From contig NZ_BBJU01000026.1 of assembly GCF_000739935.1 (NCBI RefSeq), positions 97,906-161,905 on the forward strand: DNA of 64,000 nt, written 5' to 3'. A program made the position numbers and the translations under genes. Numbering within the stretch: position 1 is the first letter of the stretch; every line of letters starts with the position of its first letter. The DNA is from Agrobacterium rubi TR3 = NBRC 13261 (GTDB lineage Bacteria; Pseudomonadota; Alphaproteobacteria; Rhizobiales; Rhizobiaceae). This document shows positions 62,393 to 64,000 of this stretch, in pieces. Below the pieces are notes generated by a model. It worked only from the letters and a program-made list of their open reading frames with translations. It made no database searches and was not told the origin of the DNA.

Positions 62393-62812
62393 CCGCTTTA
62401 TTCCGAACATGTGCTGCTAAATCAAAGAGCGACACAAAAGCTCGTTGAGCGATTACCGATAAAACCAGTTAACGCCGATTTCGAAACGTTCTACCCTTTT
62501 AAACGGGCACCTTCGTGTGAGACCTTCTGGCTATGGAAGCGCTCAAGCCGTTTCAGGACGTCGTCGAGAAGCTTTGTGACGGTCAACGATATGACTGTAT
62601 AACGCTCGAAGTCGGCGCCTAGGAGACCTCTCATGCTGGTGGCCGGTGGCCCGGTGCGGCCAACCGCAGGGCTTTGCAGGATCACTAAGCTTTCCCGCCC
62701 TTACGAAGTGTGCGTCCGGCCAACACATTTCGCGAACTGAGCCATCCAGGCGATGATCTGGCGTTAGTACCAGCATTAGTGCTGGGATTAGATCGGGATC
62801 TTAGAGGTTGGC
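62393..62812. other. Left flank of IS66 element, no gene recognised
   Basis: This stretch of 420 bp links the NRPS-side genes to the IS66 genes and should contain the left inverted repeat of the insertion sequence, which I could not place with confidence. A short perfect stem, CCAGCA/TGCTGG (62770-62785), lies just before the first transposase gene. No ORF with a proper start signal is seen. Confidence 0.4.
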
Positions 62813-63175
62813 ATGGCTCGCATGGAGATTATTTCAGGCATTGAACGCAGGCGGCGTTGGCCGTTGGAGGTAAAGCTGAGCATCCTGGCGGAAGCGGCTC
62901 AACCTGGCGCGCGTGTTTGCGATGTGGCGCGTCGGCATGATGTTCATCCATCGCAAATTAGAGTCTGGCGCAGAACTCTCTGCAGTCGAGATGACGCACC
63001 GTCGTTCTTGCCGGTCCGTCTTGTTGACAACGATCCACTTCGGCAGATCCCATCCAATTTTCCCGTTAAGATGTCTGTGCAGATCTCGTTGCGCAACGGT
63101 CGCAGCCTGAAGGTGCCGGTAAACATCGAGCGAGAGACTTTGGCATCGTTGATCGCTTGTGTTGAAGCCGCATGA
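62813..63175 (+). CDS. tnpA: IS66 family accessory protein TnpA (HTH)
   Basis: The 120-residue protein is the short helix-turn-helix protein of IS66 elements: RRRWPLEVKLSILAEAAQPGARVCDVARRHDVHPSQIRVWRR (about 12-53) is the DNA-binding part. It follows AGAGG. Its stop overlaps the start of tnpB (ATGA), the normal coupling in this family. A start three codons on is also possible. Confidence 0.9.
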   Translation: MARMEIISGIERRRRWPLEVKLSILAEAAQPGARVCDVARRHDVHPSQIRVWRRTLCSRDDAPSFLPVRLVDNDPLRQIPSNFPVKMSVQISLRNGRSLKVPVNIERETLASLIACVEAA

Positions 63176-63519
63176 TCGGGCCGTTAGGGAATGTGCAGGT
63201 TTATCTGGCCTGCGGAGTGACCGACATGCGTCGCGGTATCGACGGATTGTCTGCACTGGTCGAGGGAGTGATCAGGCAAGCGCCTGGTTCTGGCGCGATC
63301 TTCGGATTCCGCGGCAGGCGCGCTGACCGCATCAAGCTTTTGTGGTGGGACGGCCAGGGGTTTTGCCTGTTTTACAAGGTTCTGGAACGCGGATACTTCC
63401 CATGGCCGGCGGCCAAAGATGGCGTTGTGCATCTGACGCAGGCTCAGTTGTCGATGCTCGTCGAGGGGATCGACTGGCGACGACCGACATGGACGTCAGC
63501 GCCTCATCGCACGGGCTGA
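63172..63519 (+). CDS. tnpB: IS66 family accessory protein TnpB
   Basis: The 115-residue protein has the IS66 Orf2 pattern: VYLACGVTDMRRGIDGLSALV (about 9-29), KLLWWDGQGFCLFYKVLERGYFPWP and LTQAQLSMLVEGIDWRRP at the C-terminal end. It is needed for transposition together with TnpA and TnpC. The start overlaps the tnpA stop by 4 bp. Confidence 0.92.
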   Translation: MIGPLGNVQVYLACGVTDMRRGIDGLSALVEGVIRQAPGSGAIFGFRGRRADRIKLLWWDGQGFCLFYKVLERGYFPWPAAKDGVVHLTQAQLSMLVEGIDWRRPTWTSAPHRTG

Positions 63520-63591
63520 AAGCGTTATTTTGCAGGGGGTGTCAGGGTAAAATGCTGGCGCTAGAGGGCCAAATCAGTTACATTTTTGGGT

Positions 63592-64000
63592 ATGGAAACA
63601 ACGCCGCCACAGGGTCAGGACGAGCTATCTGCACTGCGTGCATTGGTTGCTGAACAGGCGGCGAAACTCGAGCGACAAGACGCCGAAGTCACCAAACGCG
63701 ATAGCATAATCGACATTTTGCGCGCGCAGTTGGAGTTGCTGCGCCATCGACAGCATGGGGCCTCGTCCGAGAAAATAGACCGCAAGATCGAACAATTCGA
63801 ACTGATGCTCGAGGAGATTGAAGCGTCCCGCGCCGAGGCTGAGGTTCGCTCTGGAAGGATACCTCTGCCGGAGCTGGAAGATGTCTGCGAAAAGCCAAAA
63901 CGCAGACCTTTGCCGGATGGGCTGCCGACAGAAGAGCGGATCTATCCGGCGCGGTGCAATTGCCCGACCTGCGGCGGGACATCGTTCCTGAAAGCGCCTG
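63592..64000 (+). CDS. tnpC: IS66 family transposase TnpC (5' part only)
   Basis: The frame is open from ATG 63592 to the window edge, 136 codons. The N-terminal part has the leucine-zipper-like helix of IS66 transposases (LRALVAEQAAKLERQDAEV, then LRAQLELLRHRQHGASSEKID) and the zinc-finger start YPARCNCPTCGG. The DDE catalytic part lies outside the window. It starts 72 bp after tnpB, a usual gap. Confidence 0.9.
   Translation, partial: METTPPQGQDELSALRALVAEQAAKLERQDAEVTKRDSIIDILRAQLELLRHRQHGASSEKIDRKIEQFELMLEEIEASRAEAEVRSGRIPLPELEDVCEKPKRRPLPDGLPTEERIYPARCNCPTCGGTSFLKAP

Larger units (their letters stand above)
62813..64000 (+). mobile_element. IS66-family insertion sequence, right end beyond window
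   Basis: Three genes in order (tnpA, tnpB, tnpC start) have the arrangement and sequences of the IS66 family. The element is cut by the window edge, and its left terminal repeat is in 62393-62812 but was not defined. No disruption is seen in what is visible. Confidence 0.88.

Noticed and set aside
62491..62685. 64-codon minus-strand ORF left of the IS66 genes
   Set aside because: No start signal and no recognised similarity; it lies in the region that should hold the end of the insertion sequence.
1..64000. CRISPR arrays, tRNA or rRNA genes
   Set aside because: No regularly spaced direct repeats and no recognisable tRNA or rRNA sequence were found on reading.

Overview
The window looks like a chromosome or chromid segment of a Rhizobiaceae alphaproteobacterium (Agrobacterium/Rhizobium type). 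The basis is family content: RirA-type iron boxes (TGA-N9-TCA), EcfG/RpoE2-type stress promoters (GGAAC-N18/19-TT), an HWE histidine kinase, many ABC uptake operons with GntR, ROK and RpiR regulators, and an IS66 element. No rRNA, tRNA or CRISPR array was seen. The taxon is an inference.

Region 1 (1-15040, minus strand) is a compact alginate-type exopolysaccharide operon. In transcription order it holds algD (GDP-mannose dehydrogenase), alg8 (polymerase), alg44, algA, an algG-like beta-helix gene, algI, algJ, an extra Sel1 gene, algX, algF, and a large Sel1/AlgK-like gene that runs off the left edge. Genes overlap or lie within about 25 bp of each other. Synthesis and O-acetylation are both represented. 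Three modules look decayed: the Alg44 PilZ domain, the phosphomannose-isomerase half of AlgA, and the DPHD motif of AlgG. This suggests an acetylated polymannuronate-like polymer with non-standard control. A LuxR-type regulator with a receiver-like domain lacking its phospho-acceptor lies just upstream.

Region 2 (15.7-25.1 kb) holds a small hypothetical gene, a stress-type CsbD gene with an EcfG-like promoter, an RpiR regulator, and a ferric-siderophore uptake locus. That locus has an ATPase, two FecCD permeases and a binding protein, divergent from a TonB-dependent receptor. A 17-bp inverted repeat carrying a RirA box sits before each arm. A membrane protein of unknown function follows.

Region 3 (25.2-30.2 kb) is a catabolic module: a class III aminotransferase, an APH-fold kinase, a GntR regulator and an SDR, with a shared candidate operator. 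An outer-membrane beta-barrel gene follows.

Region 4 (30.2-40 kb) is a phosphorus-scavenging operon: Ugp-like binding protein, two permeases, ATPase, glycerophosphodiesterase, metallophosphoesterase and Pit transporter. A divergent ROK regulator faces it. Region 5 (40-43.2 kb) has a DUF808 protein, a lipid kinase and CorA.

Region 6 (43.3-53.8 kb) has a PotABCD-type ABC operon with an M24-fold hydrolase lacking its metal ligands and a flavin reductase. Divergent from it are a polar amino-acid binding protein and permease (no ATPase gene), a TIM-barrel isomerase and a GntR regulator. Region 7 (54-57 kb) is a stress/signalling patch: HWE kinase, single-domain response regulator, PRC-barrel protein and a small hypothetical gene.

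Region 8 (57-64 kb) has an AT-rich leader with a Fur-box-like palindrome, then an EntF-like single-module NRPS (C-A-T-TE). Its hand-read adenylation code (D-I-L-Q-L-G-L-V-W-K) resembles glycine codes. A PRC-barrel/DUF2171 gene and the start of an IS66 element, cut by the right edge, complete the window.
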